From Flavobacteriaceae bacterium (GTDB taxonomy: Bacteria > Bacteroidota > Bacteroidia > Flavobacteriales > Flavobacteriaceae), in contig CP031964.1 of NCBI GenBank assembly GCA_003443635.1, forward strand, positions 1,768,321 through 1,832,320: a DNA stretch of 64,000 nt, written 5' to 3'. The notes under the pieces are model-generated. The model ran no database searches, had not been told where the DNA came from, and saw only the letters and a list, made by a program, of their open reading frames with translations. Both the position numbers and the translations under genes were made by a program. Numbering within the stretch: the stretch's first letter is position 1; each line of letters opens with the position of its first letter. This document shows, piece after piece, positions 35,567-44,587 of this stretch.

Positions 35567-36121
35567 TTACTTCCATTTAATCCCGCAACCCATACTAGGT
35601 TTTTGAACTGATAAAGGAAGCTCATTGTTAAGTAAATTATTTAATGCTTGACGAATATCTGTTCCTGTAACTGGAACTCCATTATTTGGCCGAGAATCAT
35701 CTAATTGCCCATGATAAACTGTTTTTAGGTTATTGTCAAAAACATAAAAATCTGGAGTGCATGCAGCATCATATGCTTTAGCAATAGTTTGATCTTTATC
35801 ATACAAATACGGAAAAGGGTATTGTAGTTTTATAGCCATTTCTTTCATTAGCTTAGGTCTATCTTGTGGGTAATTTTCAATATCATTACTACTAATAGCG
35901 ATAAAAGCAATACCTTTATTAATATAATCGTTTGCAAGTTTTACTAACTCGTCATTAACATGTAAGACAAAAGGGCAATGATTGCATATAAACATTACTA
36001 CAGTACCATTTTTCCCTTTAATAGTATTTAATTCTACTTGTTTATCATTTACAGTGTTGGTTAAACTAAAATTTGGAGCTTTAGTCCCAATTTCAAACGG
36101 ATTTGATGCTGTTAATGCCAT
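35567..36121 (-). CDS. Thioredoxin-fold protein, AhpC/TSA-like with CxxC
   Basis: The 184-residue cytosolic protein has a peroxiredoxin-like/thioredoxin fold with the redox pair Cys46-x-x-Cys49 in FICNHCPFV, an FAISSND segment and TPDFYVFDNNLKTVYHGQLDDSR with the cis-Pro. This pattern is of the small family often annotated as thioredoxin-family or redoxin-domain protein; a role in thiol-disulfide exchange or peroxide reduction is expected. A further conserved Cys lies near the C terminus (MGCGIKWK). It is the last gene of a three-gene minus-strand operon. Confidence 0.9.
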   Translation of the reverse strand: MALTASNPFEIGTKAPNFSLTNTVNDKQVELNTIKGKNGTVVMFICNHCPFVLHVNDELVKLANDYINKGIAFIAISSNDIENYPQDRPKLMKEMAIKLQYPFPYLYDKDQTIAKAYDAACTPDFYVFDNNLKTVYHGQLDDSRPNNGVPVTGTDIRQALNNLLNNELPLSVQKPSMGCGIKWK

Positions 36122-36177
36122 GATTTGATTTTATATAATTATAAAAACAAATATAGTTGATAGATAATATTTTTAAT

Positions 36178-36759
36178 CTAATGATCTTCAATTTTTTTGA
36201 GAAGCATATTTTTAATCTCTGCCCACTCTTCTTTTAAAATACCATAACAACAAGTGCTACGTTTAAACCCGTCTGGCATTAATGTATCTTTTCGTAAAAT
36301 ACCTTCAAGTGTAGCTCCAATTTTCTCAGCTGCTTTACGTGACTTCATATTACGTTCATCTATCCTAAATTCTACTTTATCAAATTCTAAACCCTCGAAA
36401 GCATATTGTAACATTAAAAATTTCATATTGATATTTAAACCAGAGCCTTGAAAATTATGTCCAATCCAAGTCCAGCCAATATGTAAAACTTTATTTTTCC
36501 AGTTTATGAGCCCAAATCGTGTTGAGCCTGCATAAGCTTTCTGTTGTTTATCATAAATAATAAAGGGTAATGTAGTTTTATGATAATAACCATCTACAGC
36601 AACTCTTACATAATCCTTTAAATCTTCTGGAGTTGTTATTGTAGAAGGAGAATAATAAATAAGGTTCTTTTCTTGAGAAACGCCTAATAAGTATTCATAA
36701 TTACTTAAATCTAAAAGAGATAATTTAACACGGTTATTTTCTAAGATTGGAGCTTTCAT
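36178..36759 (-). CDS. GNAT-family N-acetyltransferase (RimJ/RimL-like)
   Basis: The 193-residue protein has the acetyl-CoA-binding pattern of RimJ/RimL-type GNAT enzymes: LGWTWIGHNFQGSGLNINMKFLML for the motif A region and VEFRIDERNMKSRKAAEKIGATLEGILRKD after it. It should transfer acetyl from acetyl-CoA to the amino group of a protein N terminus or small molecule; the acceptor is unknown. It is transcribed with the alpha/beta hydrolase gene (four bases between them) and followed by the thioredoxin-fold gene. Confidence 0.9.
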   Translation of the reverse strand: MKAPILENNRVKLSLLDLSNYEYLLGVSQEKNLIYYSPSTITTPEDLKDYVRVAVDGYYHKTTLPFIIYDKQQKAYAGSTRFGLINWKNKVLHIGWTWIGHNFQGSGLNINMKFLMLQYAFEGLEFDKVEFRIDERNMKSRKAAEKIGATLEGILRKDTLMPDGFKRSTCCYGILKEEWAEIKNMLLKKIEDH

Positions 36760-36763
36760 AAAT

Positions 36764-37411
36764 TTATACCAAACTGTTAATAATCTCTGTTTTTACTTCA
36801 TGAACACCTTCAAAAGGTATAATATTTAGATTATCTCCAAATAATTCTTTTGCACGAGCAGTTTCATCGATAATACGATCTTTGGTTAAATACTCATCTT
36901 TATCGCCATATACTAAAGATATTTTGGTATTAGTGGTATTTAAAAATTTAAAATCTGAAGCATTTAATTCTTTAGGGATACCACCTGAGCACATTACTAA
37001 TTGTGAGCATTGTAATTTTCGTTTTGCTACATAACGCATTGAAACCGAAACACCTTGAGAATATCCCAGAACAATAATATTTTTGGTGTCAGTATTTAAT
37101 TCTTCAGATTCAAAAATTGCATCATAATATTGCATTATATTTTCAGTTTCAACAAGTGTATTTTCTTTAGTTAACCAGCTTGCTCCTATATGTTTAAATT
37201 TAGAAGTTATATAATATTTACTTGCAGCTTGCGGTGCTACGATATAGTTCTCTTCAGGATTTAATTCTTTAAAATACTTTAAAAAATAACGACTTAAATA
37301 CCCCATTCCGTGGCAAACAAACCAAATATTTTTTGTCTCATTAGTAAGCGTATTTAATGTAGAATATGTATTTGTAGTTTGATATGAGATTTCTTTTTCT
37401 ATAGAATTCAT
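36764..37411 (-). CDS. Alpha/beta-hydrolase (phospholipase/carboxylesterase-like)
   Basis: The 215-residue protein has the nucleophile elbow GYSQG with Ser118, an acid in VYGDKDEYLT (about 172) and a His in FEGVHEV (about 204), so a full catalytic triad is likely. The HGMGYLS segment near residue 34 supplies the oxyanion region. It resembles small cytosolic esterases. It is divergent from the menaquinone gene cluster that starts at 37503, and because no clear MenH is present in that cluster, a MenH-like role has been considered in the findings; the sequence by itself supports only a general hydrolase. Confidence 0.85.
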   Translation of the reverse strand: MNSIEKEISYQTTNTYSTLNTLTNETKNIWFVCHGMGYLSRYFLKYFKELNPEENYIVAPQAASKYYITSKFKHIGASWLTKENTLVETENIMQYYDAIFESEELNTDTKNIIVLGYSQGVSVSMRYVAKRKLQCSQLVMCSGGIPKELNASDFKFLNTTNTKISLVYGDKDEYLTKDRIIDETARAKELFGDNLNIIPFEGVHEVKTEIINSLV

Positions 37412-37502
37412 TTTAACTCTTGTTTTGTACTTTTACGGTTCTAAAAAACACAAAAATACGTATCGTAATTGGTAAGTATTAAATATAAAATAAGTTATTT
37501 TA

Positions 37503-37928
37503 ATGAAATTATCTAAAGAGCAAACACTTATCCAAGCAAACGCAGTTTGTGAAAACACATTAATGGAAACTCTAAATATTGAATTTGTTGACTTTGGAGA
37601 CGATTTTGTTGTAGCAAGAATGCCAGTAAATTCTAGAGTACATCAACCAGATGGTGTTTTACATGGCGGGGCTACTGTTGCATTGGCAGAAACTACAGGG
37701 AGTTTTGCAGCGCATATGTTTTTGAATCAAGAAAAAACATTTGTTCGAGGTATAGAAATTTCTGCAAACCATATTAAGAGCGTAAAAAGTGGTTTTGTAT
37801 ATGCTAAAGCTACCTTTATACATAAAGGACGAACTACACAATTGTTTGACATTAGAATTACGGATGATAACAATCGCTTAGTATCACTGTGCAAATTAAC
37901 AACAGTCTCGCTTCCTAATAAAAAATAA
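37503..37928 (+). CDS. menI: Hotdog-fold thioesterase, probable DHNA-CoA thioesterase
   Basis: The 141-residue protein is a PaaI/YdiI-type hotdog thioesterase with HQPDGVLHGGATVALAETTGS, where His54-Gly-Gly and Glu63 are the catalytic elements, and an IEISANHIKSVKSGFVYAKA strand region. In menaquinone synthesis the YdiI-type enzyme removes CoA from 1,4-dihydroxy-2-naphthoyl-CoA before prenylation. It is the first gene of a men operon and its stop abuts the menF start, which supports that role over general acyl-CoA hydrolysis. Confidence 0.85.
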   Translation: MKLSKEQTLIQANAVCENTLMETLNIEFVDFGDDFVVARMPVNSRVHQPDGVLHGGATVALAETTGSFAAHMFLNQEKTFVRGIEISANHIKSVKSGFVYAKATFIHKGRTTQLFDIRITDDNNRLVSLCKLTTVSLPNKK

Positions 37929-39044
37929 ATGCATTTGAGTAACTTTTTTGAGGAAATATCTAATCAGCTTAATACTGGATTACCTTTTGTTGCTTATAGA
38001 AAACCTAAAACGTTATCTATAAAGGCAGTTCTTCAAGAAAATGATAATATATTTTATGTAGAAGATTATACAGAAAAAGGTTTTGTATTTGCTCCTTTTG
38101 ATAATAAAGAAGATTCGATTTTAATTCCATTAAATCATTCAAAAATTATAAAAACAGAGCATATTTTTTCAAACGCAATTGAGAAGGTTCAAGATGAATA
38201 TTTGGATGATGAGTTAGCAAAAAAACAGCATATCAATATTATTAAAAAAGCAATGTGTGAGATTGAAACAAATTTGCTTTTAAAAGTTGTTATTTCTAGA
38301 AAAGAAAAAATTGCAATAAAGAACTCTAATCCTATTGAGATATTTAAACGATTGCTTAATAAATATAAAGATGCTCTTGTTTATTGTTGGTATCATCCTA
38401 AAGTTGGATTATGGTTAGGAGCTACCCCTGAGACATTATTAAAATTAGAAGGAAATCGTTTTTCTACAATGGCATTAGCAGGCACTCAAATTTTTAAAGA
38501 TGATTCTGAGGTGAAATGGGGTGATAAAGAAATTGAAGAACAACAATTTGTAACTGATTTTATTACAAGAAGGTTAAACTCTTTAACGAATACATTAACG
38601 ATGTCCAGAGTCAAAACTGTAAAAGCAGGTAGTTTATTACATTTAAGAACTGATATATCTGGATTGTTCAAAAAAGAATCAGGGTTAGAACATTTGATAT
38701 CTGTATTACATCCAACTCCAGCGGTATGTGGATTGCCAATGAAAATAGCAAAAAGCTTTGTGCTTCAAAATGAAAACTATAAACGCGAATTTTATACAGG
38801 ATTTTTAGGAGAACTTAATTTAGAAACTGAATTAACTTCACGCTCAAGTAAGCGTAATATCGAAAATCGTGCTTATACTATTAAAAAAAATCAAACAGAA
38901 CTATTTGTGAATTTACGCTGTATGCAACTTCAAGATAAAAATGCAATTCTTTATATCGGCGGAGGGATTACAAAAGCTTCAATTCCAGAAAAAGAGTGGG
39001 AAGAAACTGTTTCAAAATCTTTAATAATGAAAACTGTTTTATAA
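37929..39044 (+). CDS. menF: Isochorismate synthase
   Basis: The 371-residue protein is of the chorismate-utilising family with WLGATPETLLKLEGNRFSTMALAGTQ, HPTPAVCGLPMKIAKSF and YTGFLGE and a C-terminal LFVNLRCMQL..YIGGGITKASIPEKEWEE segment. It converts chorismate to isochorismate, the entry to menaquinone. It is short at the N terminus compared with enterobacterial MenF, as in other Bacteroidota. The gene follows menI with no gap and precedes menD by 49 bases. An anthranilate or salicylate synthase is unlikely in this context. Confidence 0.93.
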   Translation: MHLSNFFEEISNQLNTGLPFVAYRKPKTLSIKAVLQENDNIFYVEDYTEKGFVFAPFDNKEDSILIPLNHSKIIKTEHIFSNAIEKVQDEYLDDELAKKQHINIIKKAMCEIETNLLLKVVISRKEKIAIKNSNPIEIFKRLLNKYKDALVYCWYHPKVGLWLGATPETLLKLEGNRFSTMALAGTQIFKDDSEVKWGDKEIEEQQFVTDFITRRLNSLTNTLTMSRVKTVKAGSLLHLRTDISGLFKKESGLEHLISVLHPTPAVCGLPMKIAKSFVLQNENYKREFYTGFLGELNLETELTSRSSKRNIENRAYTIKKNQTELFVNLRCMQLQDKNAILYIGGGITKASIPEKEWEETVSKSLIMKTVL

Positions 39045-39093
39045 TTCTATATATTATAGCGATTCCTTACTTTTACGCTTAGATTACAAATTA

Positions 39094-40761
39094 ATGAAAC
39101 TACCAAAAATCCCGCTTGCGCAGATGGTGATTCAACTTTGCGAAAGTAAAGATGTTCAACATATTGTAATATCTCCAGGGAGTCGAAATGCTCCTTTAAC
39201 TATTGGATTTACAAACCACCCTTATTTTAAGAGCTATAGTATAGTAGATGAGCGTTGTGCAGCATTTTTTGCTTTAGGAATTGCACAGCAAACAAAAAAA
39301 CCAGTAGCATTAGTATGTACATCTGGTAGTGCATTACTTAATTATTACCCGGCAATAACAGAAGCGTATTATAGTGATATCCCTTTAGTAGTGATTTCTG
39401 CAGATCGCCCACAACATTTAATTGGAATTGGAGATGGACAAACTATAAATCAAGAAAATGTTTTTAAAAATCATATTTTATATATGGCGAATTTAAAATA
39501 CAATGAAGATGATTTTTTAGTTAAAAACAATAATGAAATTGAAATTAATTCAGCTTTAAACTTTGCAATTATAAATAATGGTCCAGTACATATTAATGTA
39601 CCCCTTAACGAGCCTTTATATGATATGATTAATGAGTTTTCAACAGAAACAAAATCAATTCCCATTCCTGAAAAAATAAATGAAAAAGAAGACTTGTCCG
39701 AGTATCGTAATATTTGGAATTCTTCAGATCGAAAATTGATTTTAGTAGGTGTTAATACTCCAAATATATTAGCTCAAGAATATATAGAAAAACTTGCAAA
39801 CGATGATAGTATTTTAGTATTTACAGAAACAACATCTAATCTACATCACAATTCGTTTTTCTCAAGTATAGATAAAATAATTGCACCGTTATCAGAAGAA
39901 GAATTTTTGAAACTTCAGCCAGATATTCTTCTAACTTTTGGAGGGTTAATAGTTTCTAAAAAAATCAAGGCATTTTTAAGAACGTATCAACCTAAACACC
40001 ATTGGCATATAGATGAAAAAAGAGCAAACAATACGTTTTTTTGTTTAGAGAAACATTTTAAAATGACTGTAAACACTTTTTTTAAAGAGTTACAGATTAA
40101 AAATGAAATGATAAGTGATTACAAACCTTTTTGGAATAAAATAAAAACAATTAGAAACGAAAAACATAAAACTTACTTAAATGAAATCCCATTTTGTGAC
40201 CTTAAAGCCTTTGACTTACTTTTAGATAGCTTACCAAGTTATAGTAATTTACAATTAAGTAACAGTTCCACAATTAGGTATATGCAATTATTTGACGTAA
40301 ATAAAACGTTAAGTGTATATTGTAATAGAGGAACAAGTGGTATAGATGGTAGTACATCGACTGCAATTGGAGCAGCTATAATGTCTAAAAATCAAACAAT
40401 ATTAATAACAGGAGATTTGAGTTTTTTTTATGATAGTAATGCACTTTGGAATAATCATATTCCAAAAAATTTCAGAATCATTTTAATGAATAATAGTGGA
40501 GGAGGTATTTTTAGAATTTTACCTGGACATAAAAACACAGAAAATTTTGACACCTATTTTGAAACAACACATAAATTAACTGCAAAGCAGCTATGTGAAA
40601 TGTATAATTTTGGATATAAAACAGCATTTAATGAAAAAGATTTAAAAAATGTATTAGTTGACTTTTATTCTGAGAGCGATCAGCCCAAGTTATTAGAGGT
40701 TTTCACGCCAAGAACTATAAACGATGATATATTATTAAAATATTTCTCAATTTTAAAATGA
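39094..40761 (+). CDS. menD: SEPHCHC synthase MenD
   Basis: The 555-residue protein is a thiamine-diphosphate enzyme with the PYR-domain start HIVISPGSRNAPLTIGF, VCTSGSALLNYYPAITEAYYSDIPLVVISADRP, NRGTSGIDGSTSTAIGAA and the ThDP-binding ITGDLSFFYDSNALWNNHIPKNFRIILMNNSGGGIF region. It joins isochorismate and 2-oxoglutarate to give SEPHCHC in menaquinone synthesis. Length is normal. TACTTTTA about 25 bases before the ATG may be a weak internal promoter. Confidence 0.96.
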   Translation: MKLPKIPLAQMVIQLCESKDVQHIVISPGSRNAPLTIGFTNHPYFKSYSIVDERCAAFFALGIAQQTKKPVALVCTSGSALLNYYPAITEAYYSDIPLVVISADRPQHLIGIGDGQTINQENVFKNHILYMANLKYNEDDFLVKNNNEIEINSALNFAIINNGPVHINVPLNEPLYDMINEFSTETKSIPIPEKINEKEDLSEYRNIWNSSDRKLILVGVNTPNILAQEYIEKLANDDSILVFTETTSNLHHNSFFSSIDKIIAPLSEEEFLKLQPDILLTFGGLIVSKKIKAFLRTYQPKHHWHIDEKRANNTFFCLEKHFKMTVNTFFKELQIKNEMISDYKPFWNKIKTIRNEKHKTYLNEIPFCDLKAFDLLLDSLPSYSNLQLSNSSTIRYMQLFDVNKTLSVYCNRGTSGIDGSTSTAIGAAIMSKNQTILITGDLSFFYDSNALWNNHIPKNFRIILMNNSGGGIFRILPGHKNTENFDTYFETTHKLTAKQLCEMYNFGYKTAFNEKDLKNVLVDFYSESDQPKLLEVFTPRTINDDILLKYFSILK

Positions 40762-40848
40762 TTAAATTTTTTAAAAAAGACAGGTCAGAAAAATGACTCA
40801 AAAAAAACGTATATTTAAGCATTAGAAATTCTTTAAAACATTAGTATT

Positions 40849-41190
40849 ATGAGTAAACGTGACGACCTTATTGTTAAATACGCGTCAGATTTAAAAGATA
40901 AATTTGGTATAGATCCAGATATGGACTTATTAACTAAAGTAACTATTGGTTGTGGTCCATCTATTTATAATAGAGATTCGGCTTCTGTTTCAAGTTCTGA
41001 TGAGAAAGAACTTGCTACAGTAAAAAACAATTTCTTAATTAAAAAATTAGGTTTAGAAGATAGTGCTGATTTAGATAAAGGAATTGACTCTATAATGAAT
41101 ACTTATGGACGCTCTAATCGTAATAAATATAGAGTAGTAGTATATTATTTATTAACAAAGCATTTTAAAAAAGAATCTGTTTATAAGTAA
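40849..41190 (+). CDS. DUF2853 family protein
   Basis: The 113-residue cytosolic protein fits DUF2853 (start KYASDLKDKFGIDPDMDLLTKVTIGCGPSIYN, end YRVVVYYLLTKHFKKESVY). It has no membrane helix or signal peptide and consists largely of helices. Function is unknown. It interrupts the men gene run after menD, and a terminator follows it, so it may be independent of menaquinone synthesis. Confidence 0.88.
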   Translation: MSKRDDLIVKYASDLKDKFGIDPDMDLLTKVTIGCGPSIYNRDSASVSSSDEKELATVKNNFLIKKLGLEDSADLDKGIDSIMNTYGRSNRNKYRVVVYYLLTKHFKKESVYK

Positions 41191-41216
41191 CAGTTTTACA
41201 TTAACAATTATATTTT

Positions 41217-41248
41217 AAAGCGTTATACAAATTGTGTAATGCTTTTTT
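41217..41248 (+). terminator. Terminator after the DUF2853 gene
   Basis: AAAGCGTTATAC (41217-41228) pairs with GTGTAATGCTTT (41234-41245) with two G-U pairs and a five-base loop, and runs into Ts. The T run overlaps the putative -33 element of the next promoter. Confidence 0.75.
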
Positions 41249-41280
41249 GCTTTTATACGCTAATAATATAATTACATTTG
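41246..41280 (+). promoter_or_regulatory. Flavobacterial -33/-7 promoter for cvfB
   Basis: TTTG (41246-41249) and TACATTTG (41273-41280) match the Bacteroidota consensus TTTG / TAnnTTTG with 23 bases between. The -7 box ends only four bases before the ATG at 41285, so transcription should begin at or just after the start codon region and the message may be leaderless. Confidence 0.55.
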
Positions 41281-41284
41281 CAGA

Positions 41285-42124
41285 ATGATATATATAGGTG
41301 AATATAATACTCTAGAAATCTTAAGAGATACAGAACCAGGTTTATTTCTTGGAGATAATGATAATAATGAAGTACTTTTACCAAATAGATACGTGCCAAA
41401 AGAATTTGAAATTGGTGACTCCATTGAAGTCTTTGTATATTTAGATAATGAGGAGCGACTAGTAGCAGTTACAGATAAACCTTATATTAAAAATGGAGAT
41501 TTTGCATTATTGCGCTGCAATCAAGTATCCAGTATTGGCGCTTTTTTAGATTGGGGCTTAGTAAAAGAATTGTTTTGCCCATTTAAAGAACAAGCTTTTA
41601 AAATGAAAGCTGGAGGTTGGTATTTAGTACATTGTTATTTAGATGAAGAGAGTAATAGACTAGTAGCGTCAAGTAAAACCAATCATTTTTTAAGCAATAA
41701 AGAATTAACTGTAAACCAATTTGATGAAGTTGATTTAATCGTTTCTCATCCTTCAGATATTGGTATGAATGTGATTGTTAATAAACAGCATTTAGGTCTT
41801 ATTTTTAATGAAGATATATTTAAAGATATTAGTGTTGGAGATAAATTAAAAGGGATTATAAAAAAAATTAGACCAGACAATAAATTAGATATCTCTTTAG
41901 GGCAAATTGGTTATAGAAATATAGAACCTAATGCAGGATTTATTATGAATGAATTAGAGGATAATAGTGGGTTTTTAAAATTAACAGATAAATCATCACC
42001 CGAAGAGATAAAAGAAGTATTACAAATGAGTAAAAAGAGTTTTAAAAAAGCTCTAGGATCACTCTATAAGCAGAGACTTGTTGTTATTAAAGAGGACGGT
42101 ATTTATCTCTCAACTAAAATGTAA
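41285..42124 (+). CDS. cvfB: CvfB-like S1-domain RNA-binding protein
   Basis: The 279-residue protein has tandem S1-like beta-barrel domains (DSIEVFVYLDNEERLVAVTDKPYI, then ALLRCNQVSSIGAFLDWGLVKELFCPF, then GLIFNEDIFKDISVGDKLKGIIKKIRPDNKLDISL) and a C-terminal winged-helix segment (DKSSPEEIKEVLQMSKKSFKKALGSLYKQ). This is the CvfB/YitL arrangement, a regulator that binds RNA in firmicutes; its role here is not known. Its end overlaps the minus-strand gene at 42110 by 15 bases. Confidence 0.9.
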   Translation: MIYIGEYNTLEILRDTEPGLFLGDNDNNEVLLPNRYVPKEFEIGDSIEVFVYLDNEERLVAVTDKPYIKNGDFALLRCNQVSSIGAFLDWGLVKELFCPFKEQAFKMKAGGWYLVHCYLDEESNRLVASSKTNHFLSNKELTVNQFDEVDLIVSHPSDIGMNVIVNKQHLGLIFNEDIFKDISVGDKLKGIIKKIRPDNKLDISLGQIGYRNIEPNAGFIMNELEDNSGFLKLTDKSSPEEIKEVLQMSKKSFKKALGSLYKQRLVVIKEDGIYLSTKM

Positions 42125-42529
42125 TGATGGAGAAACCCAACGTATAGCTTCAGATAAATCAGTAAAACAACTACTGTTTTTAGATCCCCATAAATAAGTT
42201 TCTAGAGTAGCATTAATATATGATCTATTATTATAAGTTACTATAGCGTATGCGTTCATATTCAGGTTAGACTTAAAAAATTTCAGCCAATCGGCCGGCT
42301 TTACTGCATAAGAATTTATTCTATTTGAAATATAGCTTATTGAAGATAAACTATCCTTACCATAAAATTCAATAGCAGATTTAATCATATTTTGTGCTGT
42401 TTCCCAATTATAAATAATATCTTGATTAATTTCACTCACTATAAAAGTGTCAAAAAAATAGTAAGTGCCTTCATCAAATATATATACATCTTTTATTAAA
42501 TGATGTATATCACTATCTTCAATACGCAT
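42110..42529 (-). CDS. Uncharacterised protein, possibly STAS/SpoIIAA-like
   Basis: The 139-residue protein has no signal peptide or membrane helix. It has alternating strands and helices (YYFFDTFIVSEINQDIIYNW, KDSLSSISYISNRINSYAVKPADWLKFF, NAYAIVTYNN, CFTDLSEAIRWV) that resemble the SpoIIAA/STAS-like fold of small flavobacterial proteins, but I could not confirm a family. It overlaps the end of cvfB on the other strand, which is common for tail-to-tail genes. It is likely real since its composition and codon pattern match neighbours. Confidence 0.7.
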   Translation of the reverse strand: MRIEDSDIHHLIKDVYIFDEGTYYFFDTFIVSEINQDIIYNWETAQNMIKSAIEFYGKDSLSSISYISNRINSYAVKPADWLKFFKSNLNMNAYAIVTYNNRSYINATLETYLWGSKNSSCFTDLSEAIRWVSPSLHFS

Positions 42530-42626
42530 ATGAGTTTTGGTCTTTAAGCAAAACTAATTTTTTAAAGGAAAAATCTAAATAATTAAACCTAAAAGTGCGA
42601 GACTTTTCGATTAGTAGTGAACTTTT

Positions 42627-42686
42627 AACGCTAAATTGTATGTGTTATTCATCTTGCTATAGCAAGATAAAAAGAAATTTAGCGTT
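42627..42686. repeat. 60-base nested inverted repeat upstream of menB
   Basis: Outer arms AACGCTAAATT (42627-42637) and AATTTAGCGTT (42676-42686) are perfectly complementary over 11 bases and enclose the perfect 18-base palindrome ATCTTGCTATAGCAAGAT (42651-42668). There is no T run, so it is not a standard terminator. It lies between the divergent genes at 42529 and 42737. It could be an operator, an RNA structure in the menB leader or a small mobile repeat. Confidence 0.65.
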
Positions 42687-42736
42687 CCATGTTTTCATTT
42701 AAATACCTATTTTTACCGATGTAAACAATGAGTTAA

Positions 42737-43576
42737 ATGGAGAAAATTGATTGGATTAAAACCAAAGAATACGAAGACATTACTTATAAAAAATATAATG
42801 GTGTTGCTAGGATAGCATTTAATAGACCTGATGTACGTAACGCATTTCGCCCAAAAACAACAAGCGAATTATACGACGCATTTTATGACGCTAATGAAGA
42901 TGTAAACATTGGTGTTGTATTGTTAAGCGCAGAAGGGCCATCGACTAAAGATGGTGTATACTCATTTTGTAGTGGAGGTGACCAAAAAGCTCGAGGCCAT
43001 CAAGGTTATGTAGGAGAGGATGGTTATCATCGTTTAAATATTTTGGAAGTACAACGATTAATTCGTTTTATGCCTAAAGCAGTAATTGCTGTTGTACCAG
43101 GTTGGGCAGTAGGAGGTGGACATAGCTTGCATGTGGTTTGTGATTTAACTTTAGCAAGTAAAGAGCATGCTATCTTTAAACAGACAGACGCAGATGTAAC
43201 CAGCTTTGATGGAGGGTATGGATCTGCTTATCTTGCAAAAATGGTTGGTCAAAAAAAGGCACGTGAAATATTCTTTTTAGGGAGAAACTATAATGCTCAA
43301 GAAGCCTATGAAATGGGAATGGTAAATGCAGTAATCCCTCATGACGAATTAGAAACTACTGCTTACGAATGGGCTCAAGAAATTTTAGAGAAATCTCCAA
43401 CTTCAATTAAAATGCTAAAATTTGCAATGAATTTAACGGATGATGGAATGGTAGGGCAACAAGTGTTTGCTGGAGAAGCAACGCGTTTAGCTTACATGAC
43501 AGATGAAGCTATAGAAGGTAGAAATGCATTTTTAGAAAAACGTAAGCCTAATTTTGATAAAAAATGGATTCCTTGA
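42737..43576 (+). CDS. menB: 1,4-dihydroxy-2-naphthoyl-CoA synthase
   Basis: The 279-residue crotonase-fold enzyme carries RIAFNRPDVRNAFRPKT, FCSGGDQKARG with the oxyanion region, AVVPGWAVGGGHSLHVVCDLTLAS and TDADVTSFDGGYGSAYLAKMVGQKKAREIFFLGR, all typical of MenB. It closes the naphthoate ring from o-succinylbenzoyl-CoA. The sequence just ahead holds a 60-base nested inverted repeat and a TATTTTTA element near 42709. menA, menC and menE follow on the same strand. Confidence 0.97.
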   Translation: MEKIDWIKTKEYEDITYKKYNGVARIAFNRPDVRNAFRPKTTSELYDAFYDANEDVNIGVVLLSAEGPSTKDGVYSFCSGGDQKARGHQGYVGEDGYHRLNILEVQRLIRFMPKAVIAVVPGWAVGGGHSLHVVCDLTLASKEHAIFKQTDADVTSFDGGYGSAYLAKMVGQKKAREIFFLGRNYNAQEAYEMGMVNAVIPHDELETTAYEWAQEILEKSPTSIKMLKFAMNLTDDGMVGQQVFAGEATRLAYMTDEAIEGRNAFLEKRKPNFDKKWIP

Positions 43577-43633
43577 TTCATAATATCATTTTGTTTTTAA
43601 AAATTAATTTAACTAACAACTACTAAATTTTAA

Positions 43634-44548
43634 TTGATGGATAAAATAAAGTTATGGATCTCGGCATTTCGTTTAAGAACATTGCCACTATCGATATCAG
43701 GAATTATCGTTGGTGCATCTATGGCATATTATAATGGTTATTTTAAAATTTCAATTTTTATCCTTGCAATTTTAGTAACCTTGAGCTTGCAAATCCTATC
43801 AAATTTAGCAAATGATTATGGTGACGGTGTAAAAGGAACAGATAATAACAACAGGATAGGCCCAGAGCGAGCAATACAAAGTGGTAAAATTACACCAGAC
43901 GAAATGTTTTCTGCAATTAGAGCTAATATATTAATTGTAATAATGCTTATATTTTTATTAATACTAGCCTCTTTCGGAACAAAGCATTTTTTATATGCTA
44001 TTACCTTTTTTATATTAGGGATACTTTGCGTTTATGCAGCCATTAAATATACAATAGGAGCTTCTGCTTATGGTTATCGATCATTAGGAGATATTATGGT
44101 TTTTATTTTCTTTGGATTACTAAGTGTTATGGGAAGTTATTTTTTATTTGCTAGGCAATTAGATCATATATTAATTTTACCGGCGTGTGCTATAGGGTTG
44201 TTAAGTGCAGGAGTACTTAATCTCAATAATATGAGAGATATTAAATCTGATTTATCTTCTAATAAAATTACTGTAGCTGTAAAATTAGGCCTGAAAAAAG
44301 CTAAGCGATATCATTATACACTCATAATAAGTGCAATGATTTTATCTGCTATTTTTGGGTTATTATATTATACTGCTCCTCTAAACCTTATTTTTGTTCT
44401 TGCTTATATTCCTTTAGTAAAACATTTGCGATTTGTTCAAAAAACAGAAAATCCCAAACTGCTAGATTCCCAACTAAAAACTTTGGCGTTAACTACATTT
44501 ATATTTTCAATTTTGTTAGGAGTAGGGTATTTGCAAAATGCATTTTAA
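43634..44548 (+). CDS. menA: 1,4-dihydroxy-2-naphthoate polyprenyltransferase
   Basis: The 304-residue membrane protein has about eight or nine helices and the two UbiA-type aspartate motifs: NDYGDGVKGTDN near residue 60 and NMRDIKSD near residue 200. It attaches the isoprenoid chain to 1,4-dihydroxy-2-naphthoate in the inner membrane, giving demethylmenaquinone. The gene is 57 bases after menB. A second ATG follows the first by one codon (MMDK), so the start may be off by one residue. Confidence 0.95.
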   Translation: MMDKIKLWISAFRLRTLPLSISGIIVGASMAYYNGYFKISIFILAILVTLSLQILSNLANDYGDGVKGTDNNNRIGPERAIQSGKITPDEMFSAIRANILIVIMLIFLLILASFGTKHFLYAITFFILGILCVYAAIKYTIGASAYGYRSLGDIMVFIFFGLLSVMGSYFLFARQLDHILILPACAIGLLSAGVLNLNNMRDIKSDLSSNKITVAVKLGLKKAKRYHYTLIISAMILSAIFGLLYYTAPLNLIFVLAYIPLVKHLRFVQKTENPKLLDSQLKTLALTTFIFSILLGVGYLQNAF

Positions 44549-44587
44549 ATACATATTCTATATATAACTTATACTCTAAACTTTTCA

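Noticed and set aside
36764..37411. Calling the alpha/beta hydrolase MenH
   Set aside because: It is short, resembles general esterases, and lies outside the men operon; kept only as a candidate.
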